NCBI RefSeq assembly: GCF_002954585.1
Contig: NZ_MSCI01000003.1
Span: 85,967 to 149,966, forward strand
Direction: 5' to 3'
Length of the DNA: 64,000 nt
DNA from: Vibrio chagasii
Lineage (GTDB): Bacteria > Pseudomonadota > Gammaproteobacteria > Enterobacterales > Vibrionaceae
The number at the start of each line of letters is the position of its first letter. Position 1 is the first letter of the stretch. Of this stretch, positions 8,878 to 18,793 are shown in pieces. The notes below the pieces were generated by a model. The model saw only the letters and a program-made list of their open reading frames with translations. It searched no databases and was not told the DNA's origin. A program made the position numbers and the translations under genes.

Positions 8878-10896
8878 ATGAAACTGAACCCCAGACAAGA
8901 TGAAGCCGTGAAGTATGTTTCAGGACCCTGTTTAGTATTAGCAGGCGCTGGATCAGGCAAAACACGTGTTATCACCAATAAGATTGCTTATTTGGTTCAG
9001 GAGTGTGGCTACAAGGCGCGTAACATCGCGGCTGTGACCTTTACCAATAAAGCTGCGCGTGAGATGAAGGAGCGTGTTGGGCAAACCTTAGGTAAAGGTG
9101 AAGCGAAAGGACTTATCGTTTCGACGTTCCATACTATGGGCCTAACCATTATTCGTCGCGAGTACAAAGCGCTGGGCCTAAAAGCGGGCTTCTCTCTATT
9201 TGATGACCAAGACCAGTTAGCCCTATTAAAAGAGCTAACTGAAAGACAAATCGATGGCGACAAGGATTTACTGCGTGCATTGATGAGTGCAATTTCGAAT
9301 TGGAAGAATGACATGCTGACGCCAGACCAGGCGAAAGCGCGCGCTCAAGGAGAGCAAGAGCAGCTATTTGCGTTCTGCTTCGAGATGTATCAAAAACAGA
9401 TGAAGGCCTACAACGCCCTCGACTTTGATGACTTGATTGCACTGCCAGTACAATTACTCAAAACCAATCAAGAAGTGCGTGAACGTTGGCAGTCGCGTAT
9501 TCGTTATCTACTTGTGGACGAATACCAAGATACCAACACTAGCCAGTACGAATTGGTTCGCTTACTGGTTGGGGAGCGTGGGCGTTTGACGGTAGTAGGT
9601 GACGATGACCAATCTATTTACTCATGGCGTGGTGCGAAACCGCAAAACTTAGTGTTGCTGGGTGAGGACTATCCAAACCTTCGCTTAATTAAGCTGGAGC
9701 AAAACTACCGCTCAACCAGTCGAATCTTGCGTGCAGCGAACATCCTGATCGCCAACAATCCGCACGTATATGAGAAGTCTCTATTCTCTGAGATCCCAGA
9801 CGGCGAAAAGCTTAAGGTATTGAATGCCAAGAACGAGGAGCATGAGGCTGAGCGTATTACTGGTGAGATCATCGCACACAAGTTTTTGAACCGTACTGAG
9901 TATAAAGATTACGCGGTGCTTTACCGTGGTAACCACCAATCGCGCTTAATTGAAAAAGCGTTGATGCAGAACCGTGTGCCTTACAAGATCTCTGGCGGTA
10001 CCTCGTTCTTCGCTAGAGCGGAAATTAAAGACATCATGGCTTACTTGCGTGTGTTGGTGAACCCTGATGATGACAACGCCTTCCTACGTATTGTAAACAC
10101 GCCGCGCCGTGAGATAGGCCCGGTTACGCTAGAGAAGTTAGGTAGCTACGCCAATATGCGAGGCAAGAGCTTGTTTGAGGCCAGCTTTGAGATGGGCTTA
10201 GAGCAAACCCTAACAGGCAGAGGCTTGGAGAACCTGCGTCGATTCACGGATTGGATTGTTCGTATCTCGGATAACGCCGAGCGTGGCAATACTGTGGATG
10301 CGGTTCGTGCTTTAGTTCGTGATATTAACTACGAAGACTGGTTATACGAAACCTCAGCAAGTCCGAAAGCGGCAGAGATGCGTATGAAAAACGTATCTGA
10401 TCTCTACAGCTGGATTGTGGCTGACTTAGAAGGCGACAATTACGATAAAGAAGAGAAATCGCTACGTGAGGTTGTACAGCGCTTAACCCTGCGCGACATG
10501 ATGGAACGAGGTGAAGACGATGACGATGCTGACCAAGTACAGTTAATGACACTACACGCATCGAAAGGCTTGGAGTTCCCATATGTGTATTTGATGGGAA
10601 CAGAAGAGGGCATCTTGCCGCACCAAACCAGTGTTGATGAAGGTAACGTTGAGGAAGAGCGTCGCCTGATGTATGTGGGTATTACTCGAGCGCAGAAAGA
10701 GCTGACTTTTACTAAGTGTCGTGAACGTCGTCAGTTTGGTGAGTTAATTAAGCCAACACAGAGTCGTTTTCTTGATGAATTGCCGCATGATGATGTGGAA
10801 TGGGAAAGCGTCAAGAAGCCACTGTCTGCTGAAGAGCGAATGGAGAAAGGGCAGGCGCACATTGCCAATATTCGAGCGATGTTCAATAAGAAGTAA
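8878..10896 (+). CDS. rep: ATP-dependent DNA helicase Rep
   Basis: A superfamily 1A 3'-5' helicase of 672 residues (E. coli Rep has 673). It clears nucleoprotein blocks ahead of the replisome and helps restart forks. Visible motifs: Walker A LAGAGSGKTR (about 21-30), motif Ia AVTFTNKAAREM, Walker B LLVDEYQDTN, motif III VGDDDQSIYSWRGA, motif IV QNYRS, motif V LMTLHASKGLEFPYVYLMG and motif VI EERRLMYVGITRA. The C-terminus lacks the extension of UvrD, which favours Rep. Confidence 0.96.
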   Translation: MKLNPRQDEAVKYVSGPCLVLAGAGSGKTRVITNKIAYLVQECGYKARNIAAVTFTNKAAREMKERVGQTLGKGEAKGLIVSTFHTMGLTIIRREYKALGLKAGFSLFDDQDQLALLKELTERQIDGDKDLLRALMSAISNWKNDMLTPDQAKARAQGEQEQLFAFCFEMYQKQMKAYNALDFDDLIALPVQLLKTNQEVRERWQSRIRYLLVDEYQDTNTSQYELVRLLVGERGRLTVVGDDDQSIYSWRGAKPQNLVLLGEDYPNLRLIKLEQNYRSTSRILRAANILIANNPHVYEKSLFSEIPDGEKLKVLNAKNEEHEAERITGEIIAHKFLNRTEYKDYAVLYRGNHQSRLIEKALMQNRVPYKISGGTSFFARAEIKDIMAYLRVLVNPDDDNAFLRIVNTPRREIGPVTLEKLGSYANMRGKSLFEASFEMGLEQTLTGRGLENLRRFTDWIVRISDNAERGNTVDAVRALVRDINYEDWLYETSASPKAAEMRMKNVSDLYSWIVADLEGDNYDKEEKSLREVVQRLTLRDMMERGEDDDDADQVQLMTLHASKGLEFPYVYLMGTEEGILPHQTSVDEGNVEEERRLMYVGITRAQKELTFTKCRERRQFGELIKPTQSRFLDELPHDDVEWESVKKPLSAEERMEKGQAHIANIRAMFNKK

Positions 10897-10931
10897 TGTT
10901 CTGCTTTATATAGCACTATATAGAAGACAAT

Positions 10932-10962
10932 AAAAAAGGTGACCTGATGGTCACCTTTTTTG
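10932..10962. terminator. Bidirectional terminator between rep and cytochrome c5
   Basis: AAAAAAGGTGACC-TGAT-GGTCACCTTTTTT has A- and T-runs on both sides, between two convergent genes, so it can serve both. Confidence 0.9.
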
Positions 10963-10993
10963 AATTTGGCATTTTTAACTATAGATCGGCAAA

Positions 10994-11407
10994 TTACAGA
11001 CCAGCAATCATGTGCTCGATAGCATCTTTGATTTCGTCGTCTGAACAGTCCATACATGAACCTTTTGCTGGCATCGCGTTGAAGCCGTTGATTGCGTGGT
11101 CAGCTAGAACATCGCGACCTTGAGCAATACGAGGACCCCAGTCACCAGCATCACCTGTTTTAGGTGCGCCACTTACGCCAGATGCGTGACAAGCTATACA
11201 AAAGGTACCATAAACTGTTGCGCCATCACGAGGGCCTGTTGGTTCAGCGGCTACTGGCTCACTGCCGACTAGGTATACTTGACCAACTGGTTTGATGCGC
11301 TCAGCAATTGCATCTTGCTCTGCTTCACTTAGGCCTGAAGCCATTGCACCAGTTGAGAAGGTTAAAACTGCGATGACAACGCTTAAAATTCGACGAGACA
11401 TATCCAT
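10994..11407 (-). CDS. Cytochrome c5
   Basis: A small exported mono-heme cytochrome (137 residues) that carries electrons in the periplasm. The signal peptide is at residues 1-24 with a likely cut at AMASG. The single heme motif CIACH lies in the middle, and the C-terminal pair SCMDC forms the disulfide typical of c5. MPAKG supplies the likely axial methionine. The ATG at 11407 is chosen because AAGTGAG lies a few bases upstream; an ATG two codons later is also possible. An Ala/Pro/Glu-rich linker precedes the heme domain. Oxidase partners are not in the window. Confidence 0.88.
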   Translation of the reverse strand: MDMSRRILSVVIAVLTFSTGAMASGLSEAEQDAIAERIKPVGQVYLVGSEPVAAEPTGPRDGATVYGTFCIACHASGVSGAPKTGDAGDWGPRIAQGRDVLADHAINGFNAMPAKGSCMDCSDDEIKDAIEHMIAGL

Positions 11408-11656
11408 TAAACTCACTTTACATTCCCAAGGTAAGTACATGCTTACCAAATTATAGTGTTGGAGGGGGTGTTTTGGCTTTAACCAGTAAAGAGCAACTGT
11501 TAAACCAATGTAAATAATGGGTGATTATATCCCGATAAGTTGTTGCAATAAACAACAACTTATAAGCTGTGGCGGGTTGTAGTACTCAAATAAGGGGTTT
11601 ATCACATATTAACTGTCGAAAAAGAGACCAAACAGAAAAAAAAGTTAAAAAAGTAC

Positions 11657-11685
11657 TAGACGGCATTGGGTGATATACGTATTAT
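11657..11685 (+). promoter_or_regulatory. Candidate promoter of the tRNA operon
   Basis: TAGACG (-35-like, four of six matches) and TATTAT (-10-like, five of six) are separated by 17 bases, 21 bases before the first tRNA. The GC-rich stretch CTCCGCCGAC after the -10 box resembles a stringent-type discriminator. The assignment is by eye. Confidence 0.5.
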
Positions 11686-11706
11686 TCCACTCCGCCGACA
11701 GGGCAT

Positions 11707-11783
<77 letters not shown>

Positions 11784-11832
11784 TCCGGTCACTTACTTCG
11801 GTAAGCGAGAAATTGGCAGAAAAAGAAATTAT

Positions 11833-11909
11833 GGTGGCTATAGCTCAGTTGGTAGAGCCCTGGATTGTGATTCCGGTGGTCGCGAGTTCGAATCTCGTTA
11901 GCCACCCCA
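11833..11909 (+). tRNA. tRNA-His (anticodon GTG), copy 1
   Basis: A 77-nt cloverleaf with the extra 5' G typical of tRNA-His (GGTGGCT...AGCCACC-CCA). The anticodon loop TTGTGAT gives GTG. It is identical to the second copy at 12108. Confidence 0.95.
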
Positions 11910-11985
11910 TTCTTTCTTTACAAATTATCGGTAGCTTCGGCTTCCAGTGTTGATTCACTATCCCAAGAATCGATACAAAACTAGT

Positions 11986-12062
<77 letters not shown>

Positions 12063-12107
12063 CTATTTCAATAATCGCTTGTTAAGCGGTTATACAAAAA
12101 GATTAGT

Positions 12108-12184
12108 GGTGGCTATAGCTCAGTTGGTAGAGCCCTGGATTGTGATTCCGGTGGTCGCGAGTTCGAATCTCGTTAGCCACCCCA
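12108..12184 (+). tRNA. tRNA-His (anticodon GTG), copy 2
   Basis: Same sequence as the tRNA-His at 11833, with a different upstream spacer. It is part of a duplicated His-Pro pair. Confidence 0.95.
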
Positions 12185-12194
12185 TTAATTTTGT

Positions 12195-12271
<77 letters not shown>

Positions 12272-12278
12272 CTATAAG

Positions 12279-12311
12279 AAAGCCTCGTCAGAAATGACGA
12301 GGCTTTTTTTC
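12279..12311 (+). terminator. Terminator of the tRNA operon
   Basis: AAGCCTCGTCA-GAAA-TGACGAGGCTT is followed by seven T residues, directly after the last tRNA. Confidence 0.92.
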
Positions 12312-13142
12312 GTTTGGTGTTTAGAGTATTTGTGCCCAGAAGGCTGTTGGCTTGAGAGCTAACCCGATCGAACCTACTATAAATAGCCTTAACTAGCCGT
12401 CCGTGCCATAAATGCGGTACAAGAAAAATAACCTCTTCGAAGTGTCACGCGTTCAATGTGACTGCTCTTCTCCACACAAAACCACAATTCATTAAACCGG
12501 TCGATCTATATCTAATTTTATATAATTTAATGGCTAATAAATTCGACAGATTGATAGGTTTGATCTAAGGACTTTTACGAAAAATGAAACCTAACCCCAA
12601 TACTGTCGATTAATGTCCGTATTTAGCATTTTTCCCCCTCTCAAATCGCCGAAAATTCCAACTAATTTATCCATCTGCTTGTTTTGTTATCTCATATTTG
12701 CCTAACCTATATTAATGGTTGTAAATATGGCTCACACAACCCTATTTAGTTGTTCTGTTTGATATAAATAGATAAATTAGATTATGTTTCTATAGTGTTA
12801 ATTGTTTTTTGGAATAATTATTTGTTTTTGATGGTTGGTAGTGAGATCTGCTCTCAACCATGGCTTTAGCTTTACAAGTAAGTTGTGGCAAGGGTTTTGT
12901 GAGTGTTTATTACCACTAGTATAATGCTGTTTTTTCTTACTATATGCCTTTGTGGTGAATAGTTATGTGTTGGTTTTGCTTGTTAAGCGTTTAATGTCGA
13001 CTTTTTATCCTATTTTTGTTGATTTTCTGTGAATTATTTGCCAAATTGTCAATCGTATAAAATATCAGAACAATATTCTGGTAAGAATGGATTCAATTTT
13101 GCAGACAGGGCAGAAAGCTGCCAAAGCAGTAGAGGTCTGGTA
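12312..13142. other. AT-rich non-coding stretch, promoter region of the ABC importer operon
   Basis: About 830 bases with no convincing gene. It is clearly richer in A and T than its surroundings from about 12500 on, with many short ATATAA and TTTATT runs. A frame open from 13029 runs into the ATPase gene, but it has no ribosome-binding site and non-Vibrio-like composition. The importer promoter must lie here; no single -35/-10 pair stood out. CAGAA-CAATA-TTCTG (13067-13081) is a small inverted repeat close to the gene. Confidence 0.6.
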
Positions 13143-14870
13143 ATGTCACTTTTAGAAGTAAAAAATCTTCGTATCGAATACCCATCTCGTCATGGAGTTC
13201 ACGCCGCAGTTAAATCGCTTTCGTTCAATATTGAACGTGGTGAGATTGTTGGTGTTGTAGGCGAATCTGGTGCTGGTAAGTCAACGGTAGGTAACGCGGT
13301 TATCGATCTGTTGAGCCCTCCTGGTCGCATTGCTAGCGGCGAGGTATTTCTGGATGGCGAAAAAGTCTCTGGCTTATCTCCTGAACAGATGCGTTCTGTT
13401 CGCGGCTCAAAGATTGGTTTTATCTTCCAAGATCCAATGACGTCTCTTAACCCTCTATTCACCGTAGAACAGCAGTTAAAAGAAACGATTCACGCCAACA
13501 TGAAGGTTTCTGATCAAGAAGCCTATGAACGCTCCCTCGACTTGATGAATCAAGTTGGTATCCCACAGCCAGAAAACCGCTTAAAACAGTATCCTCACCA
13601 ATTCTCTGGCGGTATGCGTCAGCGTGTGGTTATAGCGATTGCATTGGCAGGTGAGCCTGACCTTATCATCGCAGATGAACCAACCACCGCACTGGATGTG
13701 TCTATCCAAGACCAAATCTTAGGTTTGATTCGCGATCTATGTATTAAGAAAAACGTAGGTTGTATGTTGGTAACGCACGACATGGGTGTGGTATCTAACG
13801 TAACCGATCGTGTAGCCGTAATGTATCGTGGTGACTTAGTTGAGTTTGGCCCAACTGCCAAAGTGCTTGGTACGCCAGAACACCCATACACACACAGCTT
13901 GATCTCTGCGGTTCCGCGTTCAGACCGTAAACTCGATCGTTTCCCACTGGTGAGCTACATCGAAGAAGCACACGAGATGGAACCACTTGATGTGAAAAAT
14001 CACTGGTTGGGTCAAAGCCAAGATCACCGTGATTACACAGGCCCATTATTAAATGTTGAAAACGTAAACCTGCGTTTCACCACTAAAGATTCGTTCTTCG
14101 AGAGCCGCCGTGAGTACGTACAAGCGTCGAACAACGTTAGCTTTGAAGTGCATGAAGGTGAGACGTTTGGTTTGGTGGGTGAATCAGGCTCAGGTAAATC
14201 AACGATTGCTCGTGTAATTGCTGGTTTGTACGCGCCAAACTCGGGCAAGGTAACGTTTGAAGGCGTTGACCTGACTGGCCTGAAATCTGAAAAAGAGCGT
14301 CGCCCTATGCGTCGCCAAATGCAGATGGTTTTCCAAAACCCTTATACATCAATGAACCCTCGAATGAAGATATTCGACATCATTGCTGAACCTATTCGAT
14401 TCCATAAGCTTACTCGCAACGAAAGCGAAACTCGTCAGATCGTTAATGACCTGCTAGAGCACGTTGGTTTAGGTAAAATGGCAGGGGTGAAGTACCCACA
14501 CGAATTCTCAGGTGGTCAACGTCAGCGTATTTCTATCGCTCGCGCTTTGGCGACTCGCCCACGTCTTTTGATTTGTGATGAACCAACATCGGCACTGGAT
14601 GTGTCGGTACAGGCTCAAATCCTCAACCTACTAAAAGATTTACAAGACGAGTTAAACCTAACCATGCTGTTCATTAGTCACGATTTACCGGTTATTCGCC
14701 AAATGTGTGACCGTGTTGGCGTGATGCAGATGGGGACACTATTGGAAGTTGCGCCTACAGAGCAGCTATTCCAATCACCTCAGCATGAATACAGCAAACA
14801 ACTGATTTCTTTAATGCCTGAATTTACAGGTTTGAGAGAAGAAAAAGCAGTGGCACAAGCCGCGGTATAA
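13143..14870 (+). CDS. Dipeptide/oligopeptide-type ABC transporter, fused double ATPase
   Basis: A cytoplasmic ATPase of 575 residues with two complete nucleotide-binding domains in one chain (as in YejF or GsiA), equivalent to DppD plus DppF. Domain 1: Walker A GESGAGKST, signature FSGGMRQRV, Walker B LIIADEPTTALD. Domain 2: GESGSGKST, FSGGQRQRI, LLICDEPTSALD. The oligopeptide-type C-terminal extension (HPYTHSLISAVPRSD) follows domain 1. The ATG at 13143 matches the family start. It is the first gene of an importer operon with a binding protein and two permeases downstream. The substrate cannot be told from sequence; peptides are the family default. Confidence 0.9.
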   Translation: MSLLEVKNLRIEYPSRHGVHAAVKSLSFNIERGEIVGVVGESGAGKSTVGNAVIDLLSPPGRIASGEVFLDGEKVSGLSPEQMRSVRGSKIGFIFQDPMTSLNPLFTVEQQLKETIHANMKVSDQEAYERSLDLMNQVGIPQPENRLKQYPHQFSGGMRQRVVIAIALAGEPDLIIADEPTTALDVSIQDQILGLIRDLCIKKNVGCMLVTHDMGVVSNVTDRVAVMYRGDLVEFGPTAKVLGTPEHPYTHSLISAVPRSDRKLDRFPLVSYIEEAHEMEPLDVKNHWLGQSQDHRDYTGPLLNVENVNLRFTTKDSFFESRREYVQASNNVSFEVHEGETFGLVGESGSGKSTIARVIAGLYAPNSGKVTFEGVDLTGLKSEKERRPMRRQMQMVFQNPYTSMNPRMKIFDIIAEPIRFHKLTRNESETRQIVNDLLEHVGLGKMAGVKYPHEFSGGQRQRISIARALATRPRLLICDEPTSALDVSVQAQILNLLKDLQDELNLTMLFISHDLPVIRQMCDRVGVMQMGTLLEVAPTEQLFQSPQHEYSKQLISLMPEFTGLREEKAVAQAAV

Positions 14871-14964
14871 AAGTCAGCAGGCTGGAGTTTAGCTTGCTAA
14901 CAACAATAAACAGACGCAAATACAACAACTAGGGATCTGGATTCCCGCATGAAGGAGTTATGCA

Positions 14965-16518
14965 ATGAAAACCATGAAAAGCAAATTAGCAGTAGCTTTG
15001 ATGGCAGCTGGCCTAAGCTTTAGTGCAGCAGCAGCAGATATTACCGTTGGCTATGCAGCTGACCCTGTATCACTTGACCCGCACGAGCAGCTGTCTGGTG
15101 GTACACTGCAAATGTCTCACATGGTATTTGACCCTCTAGTACGTTTCACTCAAGAGATGGATTTCGAAGGCCGTCTAGCGACAAGCTGGGAGCGAATTGA
15201 TAACGAGACTATGCGCTTCAATCTTCGTAAGGGAGTCAAATTCCACTCAGGAAATGCATTTACAGCTGATGATGTAGTTTGGACTTTCGAACGTTTGAAG
15301 TCTTCGGCAGATTTCAAAGGCATCTTTGGTCCTTTGGTATCTTTGACTAAGGTAGATGACTATACCGTTGAAGTTAAGACTGATGGTACGTATCCATTGA
15401 TCGAAAATGTGGCGACCTATATTTTCCCAATGGACAGCAAGTTCTACTCTGGAAAAACTGCAGACGGAAAAGACAAATCTGAGTTGGTTAAGCATGGTAA
15501 CTCCTTTGCATCAACCAATGAGTCTGGAACGGGTCCTTTTATCATCAAGTCTCGTGAACAGGGTGTTAAGGTTGAGTTTGAACGTTTCGCTGATTACTGG
15601 GATAGCGCTTCAAAAGGTAATGTCGACAAGCTTACGCTTGTGCCAATTAAGGAAGATGCAACGCGAGTCGCTGCTATTCTTTCCGGTGATGTTGATATGA
15701 TCGCGCCTGTTGCACCAAATGATTACAAGCGAGTTAAAAATGCTGATGGTGTTGATTTATATACAATGCCTGGAACGCGTATTATTACCTTTCAAATGAA
15801 CCAAAGCAGTAATGAGGCACTGAAAGATGTGCGCGTTCGTCAAGCGATTGTTTATGCGATTAACAACGAAGGTATCGTTAAAAAAATCATGAAAGGTGCG
15901 GCTACTGCAGCTGCGCAACAGAGCCCTGTGGGATACGCTGGCTATAACGAAGAACTAAAACCTCGCTATGATGTTAAAAAAGCAAAAGAGCTGATGAAAG
16001 AAGCGGGCTATGAAGATGGCTTTACGCTAACTATGATGGCACCAAATAATCGTTATGTGAACGATGCTAAGATTGCGCAAGCAGCGGCGGCAATGCTATC
16101 TAAGATTGGTATTAAAGTTGATCTTAAAACTATGCCTAAAGCGCAGTATTGGCCTGAGTTTGATAAGTGTGCTGCTGATATGATGATGATTGGTTGGCAC
16201 CCTGATACTGAAGACTCTGCGAACTTCTCTGAATTCCTCACGATGACCCGTGATGAAGCTACAGGTAAAGGTCAGTATAACTGTGGTCACTACTCAAATT
16301 CTGAAATCGATAAAGTAGTTTTAGAAACGAATTCAGAAACTGATCTTGTTAAACGAAGTGCGATGCTGAAGCAAGTTGAAGCCGTCCTATATGATGAAGC
16401 TGCGTTCGTACCACTTCATTGGCAAGACCCTTCATGGGCAGCTAAGAGTAACGTTGAGATTGGTCCAATTATCAACGGCATGAACTTCCCTTACTTCGGT
16501 GATCTAGTTGTAAAATAA
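14965..16518 (+). CDS. Periplasmic substrate-binding protein of the dipeptide-type importer
   Basis: A family 5 (SBP_bac_5) solute-binding protein of 517 residues. The signal peptide is at residues 1-23 (lysine-rich start, hydrophobic core, cut at AAAAD). The family signature is around YAADPVSLDPHEQLSGG and LRKGVKFHSGNAFTADDVVWTFERL. No lipobox is present, so it is soluble in the periplasm. A strong ribosome-binding site (GAAGGAG) precedes the ATG. In its second half many codons end in T (GAT, TTT, TAT, ATT), unlike the flanking ATPase and permease genes. A stable hairpin follows the stop, fitting higher expression of this gene than of the permeases. Confidence 0.9.
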   Translation: MKTMKSKLAVALMAAGLSFSAAAADITVGYAADPVSLDPHEQLSGGTLQMSHMVFDPLVRFTQEMDFEGRLATSWERIDNETMRFNLRKGVKFHSGNAFTADDVVWTFERLKSSADFKGIFGPLVSLTKVDDYTVEVKTDGTYPLIENVATYIFPMDSKFYSGKTADGKDKSELVKHGNSFASTNESGTGPFIIKSREQGVKVEFERFADYWDSASKGNVDKLTLVPIKEDATRVAAILSGDVDMIAPVAPNDYKRVKNADGVDLYTMPGTRIITFQMNQSSNEALKDVRVRQAIVYAINNEGIVKKIMKGAATAAAQQSPVGYAGYNEELKPRYDVKKAKELMKEAGYEDGFTLTMMAPNNRYVNDAKIAQAAAAMLSKIGIKVDLKTMPKAQYWPEFDKCAADMMMIGWHPDTEDSANFSEFLTMTRDEATGKGQYNCGHYSNSEIDKVVLETNSETDLVKRSAMLKQVEAVLYDEAAFVPLHWQDPSWAAKSNVEIGPIINGMNFPYFGDLVVK

Positions 16519-16535
16519 CCTAGCTTGCTAGAATC

Positions 16536-16560
16536 GAGAGCCTGAAGCTTTCAGGCTCTC
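16536..16560 (+). other. Stable hairpin after the binding-protein gene
   Basis: GAGAGCCTGA-AGCTT-TCAGGCTCTC is a perfect 10-bp stem with no T-run after it, 17 bases beyond the stop codon. Such hairpins often protect the 3' end of a binding-protein mRNA from exonucleases; that role is inferred. Confidence 0.7.
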
Positions 16561-16587
16561 AAACTATTAAGAAATATATTTAAGTTT

Positions 16588-16628
16588 AGGTATTTGGTCT
16601 TCCTTCAGTCTGGCTAAATACCTTTTTT
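16588..16628 (+). terminator. Candidate intra-operon attenuator before the permeases
   Basis: AGGTATTT and AAATACCT are separated by a 20-base loop and followed by TTTTT. It is AT-rich and weak, so it may be a partial terminator lowering permease expression relative to the binding protein. Confidence 0.5.
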
Positions 16629-16696
16629 AAGACTGAATTTTTGTTATCTGGTCGCGGATTTTGATTAGATAATCATGGATAGATAAGGGGCAAGGA

Positions 16697-17674
16697 ATGG
16701 TTACGTTTCTGGTCAAGCGCCTGTTTCAGGCACTGATAGTGATGTTTGTGATCAGTTTGGTGGCGTTTGCCATTCAGGATAACCTGGGCGACCCGTTGCG
16801 TGAGTTAGTCGGTCAATCTGTGTCAGAATCGGAGCGTCAAGCGCTGCGTGATGAACTCGGCTTAAATGATCCCTTCATTACAAAATACACTCGCTTTGTA
16901 GGCGCAGCTCTACAAGGTGATCTTGGTACTTCATATTTCTTTAAACGCCCTGCAGTGGACGTAATCTTAGATAAGCTGGTGGCGACGCTTGAACTTGTGT
17001 TTGGCGCTTCTCTGATCATCGTTTGTCTGTCGATTCCACTTGGCGTTTATTCAGCAATACACCCAAAAAGTTTCTTCACTAAGCTGGTGATGGCGGGCAG
17101 TAGTATCGGTATCTCTGTGCCTGTTTTCTTAACGGCAATCATGCTGATGTATGTCTTCTCAATTGAACTTGGCTGGCTGCCGTCGTTTGGCCGTGGTGAA
17201 ACTGCAAACTGGTTTGGCTGGGAGTCTGGTTTCCTAACGCTAGATGGCCTTGCACACTTAGTTCTGCCAAGTATCGCGCTTGCGTCTATCATGCTACCGC
17301 TTTTCATTCGTCTGGTTCGTTCAGAGATGCTAGAAGTGCTGAGCTCTGAGTACATCAAGTTTGGTAAAGCGAAAGGTCTGGAACTGAACAAGATTTACTA
17401 CCAGCACGCTCTGAAAAACACAATGCTACCTGTACTAACGGTAGGTGGTGTTCAGATTGGTACTATGGTGGCTTACACCATTCTTACTGAAACTGTATTC
17501 CAGTGGCCGGGCACCGGCTTCCTATTCCTTGAAGCGATTAACCGAGTGGATACACCACTGATTACCGCATACGTTATCTTCGTTGGTCTTATCTTCGTAG
17601 TAACGAACACCATTGTTGACCTGCTATACGGCATCATTAACCCAACAGTGAACATCACAGGGAAAGGAGCATAA
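16697..17674 (+). CDS. ABC transporter permease, DppB type
   Basis: An inner-membrane permease of 325 residues with the classic DppB/OppB N-terminus (a first helix after MVTFLVKRLF, then a long periplasmic loop with LRDELGLNDP) and about six membrane helices. The cytoplasmic EAA-like loop includes EYIKFGKAKGLELNKIYYQH, the contact with the ATPase. It pairs with the DppC-type permease that starts 2 bases later. GGGGCAAGG precedes the start codon. Confidence 0.93.
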   Translation: MVTFLVKRLFQALIVMFVISLVAFAIQDNLGDPLRELVGQSVSESERQALRDELGLNDPFITKYTRFVGAALQGDLGTSYFFKRPAVDVILDKLVATLELVFGASLIIVCLSIPLGVYSAIHPKSFFTKLVMAGSSIGISVPVFLTAIMLMYVFSIELGWLPSFGRGETANWFGWESGFLTLDGLAHLVLPSIALASIMLPLFIRLVRSEMLEVLSSEYIKFGKAKGLELNKIYYQHALKNTMLPVLTVGGVQIGTMVAYTILTETVFQWPGTGFLFLEAINRVDTPLITAYVIFVGLIFVVTNTIVDLLYGIINPTVNITGKGA

Positions 17675-17676
17675 TC

Positions 17677-18615
17677 ATGGAACAAACAACAACAGCTCCA
17701 TCTCGTTGGGAGCGATTTAAGCAGTCAGACATTTTGTACTACTTCTTGCGTGACAAAGTGGCAATGTTCAGCTTTGCTGTTTTCACTGCTTTCTTAGTGA
17801 TGGCATTGGCGGCACCTGTTCTAGCGCCAACAGACCCGTATGACGTGACGTCTATCGACATCATGGACTCTGAGCTACCACCGTCTTGGATGGAAGATGG
17901 CGAAGAGCGTTTCCTACTGGGTACGGATGAACAGGGTCGTGACATTCTATCGACCATGCTTTACGGTTCTCGCTTATCACTGACGATTGGTTTCCTAGCC
18001 GTTGGTCTACAGCTGACCCTAGGTATCATCATTGGTCTATCTGCGGGTTACTTCGGTGGTCGTATCGATAGCTTCTTGATGCGTTTTGCTGATGTTCAGC
18101 TCTCGTTCTCCACCATGATGGTTGCGATCATTGTCTCGGCTATCTTTAAGGCGAGCTTCGGTAGTGACTTCTACGCGCAATATGCGGTAGTGATGCTGGT
18201 GGTGATCATCGGTATTGCTGAATGGCCGCAGTATGCTCGTACGATTCGTGCATCGGTATTGGCTGAGAAGAAGAAAGAGTATGTAGAAGCAGCACGCGTG
18301 ATGGGCTTCAGAGCTCCGCGCATCATGTTCCGTCATATTCTACCAAACTGTTTATCGCCAATTTTGGTTATCTCTACGGTACAGGTGGCAAATGCCATCA
18401 TGTCAGAAGCGGCACTTTCTTTCCTAGGTTTGGGCCTACCGGTAGACCAACCGTCACTAGGTGCACTAATCAGTACTGGTTTTAACTACATTTTCTCTGG
18501 TGCGTGGTGGATTACAGCCTTCCCTGGTGTCGTATTGGTGACGCTAGTACTGGTGATCAACCTACTGGGTGACTGGTTACGTGACGTGTTTAACCCTAAA
18601 ATTTATAAAGGGTGA
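17677..18615 (+). CDS. ABC transporter permease, DppC type
   Basis: A 312-residue inner-membrane permease, the second half of the translocation pore. The N-terminal helix and the hallmark FLLGTDEQGRDILSTMLYGS precede five further helices. The EAA loop is EYVEAARVMGFRAPRIMFRH. The start ATG is 2 bases after the previous stop (GGAAAGGAGCATAATC supplies the ribosome site), so the two permeases are translationally coupled. Confidence 0.93.
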   Translation: MEQTTTAPSRWERFKQSDILYYFLRDKVAMFSFAVFTAFLVMALAAPVLAPTDPYDVTSIDIMDSELPPSWMEDGEERFLLGTDEQGRDILSTMLYGSRLSLTIGFLAVGLQLTLGIIIGLSAGYFGGRIDSFLMRFADVQLSFSTMMVAIIVSAIFKASFGSDFYAQYAVVMLVVIIGIAEWPQYARTIRASVLAEKKKEYVEAARVMGFRAPRIMFRHILPNCLSPILVISTVQVANAIMSEAALSFLGLGLPVDQPSLGALISTGFNYIFSGAWWITAFPGVVLVTLVLVINLLGDWLRDVFNPKIYKG

Positions 18616-18654
18616 TAGCTTGGTTTGATTTTTAGTAAAAAAAATCACTAAACT

Positions 18655-18685
18655 AAGAGCCGTAAGCAATTACGGCTCTTTTTTT
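18655..18685 (+). terminator. Terminator of the ABC importer operon
   Basis: AAGAGCCGTAA-GCAA-TTACGGCTCTT is followed by a T-run, 40 bases after the DppC-type permease. Confidence 0.92.
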
Positions 18686-18793
18686 GCTTAATGGATCTTG
18701 AACTAAGTATCATTGATAGTGTCAATAATACTTAAAATGGAATTCGTGTTTTATCGACATTAATTCGGTAACAATTAACCCGTGAGGGTTTAA

